Positions 62,662-64,000 of a stretch of DNA of 64,000 bases are shown piece by piece. This stretch comes from an uncultured Photobacterium sp. (lineage in GTDB: Bacteria; Pseudomonadota; Gammaproteobacteria; Enterobacterales; Vibrionaceae), in contig NZ_CANMZV010000010.1 of the NCBI RefSeq assembly GCF_947502415.1, positions 122,286 through 186,285 on the forward strand, given 5' to 3'. The notes below the pieces were generated by a model, which was given only the letters and a program-made list of their open reading frames with translations, was not told where the DNA came from and made no database searches. Position numbers and translations under genes: made by a program. How positions within the stretch are numbered: position 1 is the first letter of the stretch; the number at the start of each line of letters is the position of its first letter.

Positions 62662-62689
62662 AGGGTTCAAATCCCTATCTCTCCGCCAC
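62662..62689. repeat. attR: second copy of the 28-bp tRNA-Ser 3' end
   Basis: An exact copy of 53600-53627 without any preceding tRNA body. It marks the right end of the element. Confidence 0.93.
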
Positions 62690-62700
62690 CTCATTAAAGA

Positions 62701-62730
62701 AAAAGCCTTTGTTCTTTCAAAGGCTTTTTT
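62701..62730. terminator. Terminator beyond attR, probably the displaced tRNA-Ser terminator
   Basis: AAAAGCCTTTG (62701-62711), 6-nt loop, CAAAGGCTTTT (62718-62728), then TT. Before insertion it would have sat just after tRNA-Ser. Confidence 0.88.
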
Positions 62731-62801
62731 GTGTCTGTAGTGATATTTATAAAAGTGGCCACAGAGTGTAGGCCATTAAGTGTAAGATTACAGAGTTCTA
62801 A

Positions 62802-63683
62802 TTACATTTTACTGAACCAATCAATAGTTTCAGGTAGCATCTTCCCGTCAAGTATCTCTGGGCCGGAAAATGCACTCCACACATGGTCAGTATCAAACTC
62901 AATGAGTTTTTCTACACCATCATGATAAGTCATCCAGGCATCAGTATTTATAACCAGGTTATCCTGAGAGCCTCGGATGACAAGCAGAGGTCCTTGATAA
63001 TCAGCAATCGCCCCAATAGGATTCTTTGTTAAAATTTCTTTGAAAAATTTAGCTTTTAGCGTTGTATTTTTGCCCCACGGAGTTGTTGCTGAAAATCTTT
63101 TTTCAGGATCACTTGCTGCTGCCTCAAGAATTAAATCTGCCCCTAAAAGATTCGAGAATGTCATGAAAGGATGTGTAACAGGGGCCCAAAGGGCTACTGA
63201 CCTAATATTTGGGTTGGATTTGGCGACATGGCTGGCAATCAAACCTCCTTGGCTCCACCCGAGGATACCAATTTTAGAATTATCAACTTTGTTATTACTT
63301 TTTATCCAGTTTACCGCCGCATTTGCATCTTCTATTTGACTACTGAAGGTCGTATCTTCCCATTTTGCATCACTGTCACCTGAACCTCTAAAATCAATAC
63401 GTAAGCTAGCAAGACCATGTTCTGCCATTATTCTTGCTGCTCTGGAATAGACACCTTCTTCTGTGTCTTTCACTGGTAACTCATGGCGGTTGCCCATAAA
63501 GCCATGAAGCATTAATACAACAGGCGGCTTAGATATATTTTCTGGTGTTTCTAGTGTCCCAATTACCTTTTGACCATCAACATTGAAAGAAATATCTTTT
63601 TTAGCAGCATATACTGGATATGAAAGTATTAATGAAGCGAGAAGAGCAGAGCAAGCGCCCGGTTTTTTATTAAGAGATAACAT
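62802..63683 (-). CDS. Secreted alpha/beta hydrolase (S9/DLH-like)
   Basis: 293 residues with a signal peptide (MLSLNKKPGACSALLASLIL, cleavage near VYA). The hydrolase part has VVLMLHGFMGNRHE, LRIDFRGSGDSD, the elbow GWSQGG with Ser, a probable Asp in RGSQDNLV and a His in DTDHVWSA. It resembles cinnamoyl-esterase or YtfE-unrelated DLH-type lipases; the substrate is unknown. It lies outside the mobile element (right of attR) and stands alone. Confidence 0.85.
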   Translation of the reverse strand: MLSLNKKPGACSALLASLILSYPVYAAKKDISFNVDGQKVIGTLETPENISKPPVVLMLHGFMGNRHELPVKDTEEGVYSRAARIMAEHGLASLRIDFRGSGDSDAKWEDTTFSSQIEDANAAVNWIKSNNKVDNSKIGILGWSQGGLIASHVAKSNPNIRSVALWAPVTHPFMTFSNLLGADLILEAAASDPEKRFSATTPWGKNTTLKAKFFKEILTKNPIGAIADYQGPLLVIRGSQDNLVINTDAWMTYHDGVEKLIEFDTDHVWSAFSGPEILDGKMLPETIDWFSKM

Positions 63684-64000
63684 TTAAAATATCCTAAAAA
63701 GTGATTGCAGGTTTATTGTTCATGATGAAATATAATTAAGTTGCCTCTGAAATTTATTTGATTCCTACGTAATTAATGGTCAGATCTATAGTAGAAGGTT
63801 CACAAATACCAACTCTGTGATACCTTTATAAAACTTGCTGATTATCAAGGAAACATTAATAAATGCACCTGCGTTGTAACATTGAGGTGCATTTTCTTAC
63901 GTATAAGAGCCTTAGTGAAATTATGGGTCATGACGCCAACTTGTTGAACTAACATCTGTAGAACTCACGCTCAATGAATGTGCCAATTACCTTGTCATGC
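63684..64000. other. No recognisable gene at the right edge
   Basis: 317 AT-rich nt contain the 5' region of the secreted hydrolase gene and perhaps the start of the next locus. I see no gene, terminator or repeat that I can support. Confidence 0.5.

Larger units (their letters stand above)
53600..62689. mobile_element. Integrative mobilisable element in tRNA-Ser(UGA), 9.06 kb
   Basis: It is bounded by the 28-bp direct repeats 53600-53627 and 62662-62689. Contents in order are: a terminator replacing the tRNA's own, an integrase with DUF6538-like N-terminus, a second integrase with a frameshift, a small protein, a MobV-like relaxase, a KfrA-like DNA-binding protein, a ~700-nt structured non-coding region, then a minus-strand cargo operon (hydrolase, GNAT, MerR-methyltransferase). 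No type IV secretion genes are present, so it would depend on a helper for transfer. There are no phage structural genes. Confidence 0.88.

Noticed and set aside
53600..62689. Interpretation of the 53.6-62.7 kb element as a prophage
   Set aside because: No capsid, tail, lysis or phage repressor genes; a MobV-like relaxase and KfrA-like protein point to a mobilisable plasmid-like element.

Overview
This is 64 kb of a gammaproteobacterial chromosome, most likely from the Vibrionaceae (Photobacterium, Vibrio or a relative). The support is a YnjE-type triple rhodanese, a yehI-yehL-yehM-yehP-yehQ type operon, thioredoxin 2, several scattered methyl-accepting chemotaxis proteins (MCPs), and a MobV-like integrative element in a tRNA-Ser gene. 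The genus is inferred from recalled protein families; no search was run.

Layout. 0-12 kb is mostly core: the end of gltS, manA, an MCP, a DUF2784 protein plus a membrane-anchored hydrolase, divergent iron-type alcohol dehydrogenase and alanine dehydrogenase, purine nucleoside phosphorylase with a LysR regulator, a wrecked short-chain dehydrogenase, a SigZ-type sigma factor and a Cys-tailed glutathione transferase. A tRNA-Ser(UGA) at 11956 is followed by about 3 kb of decay. It holds fragments of an IS6-like transposase, a polyketide synthase KS domain, a siderophore-type ABC exporter and a type II thioesterase, one intact MFS transporter and a Fur box: the remains of an iron-regulated NRPS/PKS siderophore locus. 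Three unlinked-type MCPs follow (15.3-21.9 kb), then a lipoprotein and ynjE.

24-34.5 kb is a minus-strand operon (DUF4132, MoxR AAA+ ATPase, DUF5682, VWA protein, SWIM zinc-finger protein, small protein) with 4-14 nt overlaps between most genes. It matches the little-understood yehI/L/M/P/Q set of E. coli. A P-type cation ATPase lies upstream, separated by an ATGACT hexanucleotide repeat inside an inverted repeat.

38-43 kb encodes a formate channel, a Cys-type molybdenum/tungsten formate dehydrogenase, and two electron-transfer subunits resembling the beta and gamma subunits of sulfhydrogenase-type NAD(P)-linked hydrogenases. Together they look like a soluble formate:NAD(P) oxidoreductase. 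44-52 kb is a six-gene minus-strand operon: acyl-CoA ligase, 2-oxoacid dehydrogenase E1-alpha, E1-beta and E2, a stand-alone acyl carrier protein, and PEP synthase. There is no E3. trxC, with an altered CNPC active site, lies just upstream.

53.6-62.7 kb is a 9.06 kb integrative element in a second tRNA-Ser(UGA), bounded by a 28-bp direct repeat of the tRNA 3' end. It carries a tyrosine integrase, a second integrase with a frameshift at a C6 tract, a MobV-like relaxase, a KfrA-like protein, a non-coding stretch full of hairpins, and a MerR-methyltransferase / GNAT / hydrolase operon behind a MerR-type promoter with a 19-bp spacer. The window ends in a secreted alpha/beta hydrolase and about 300 nt without a recognisable gene.
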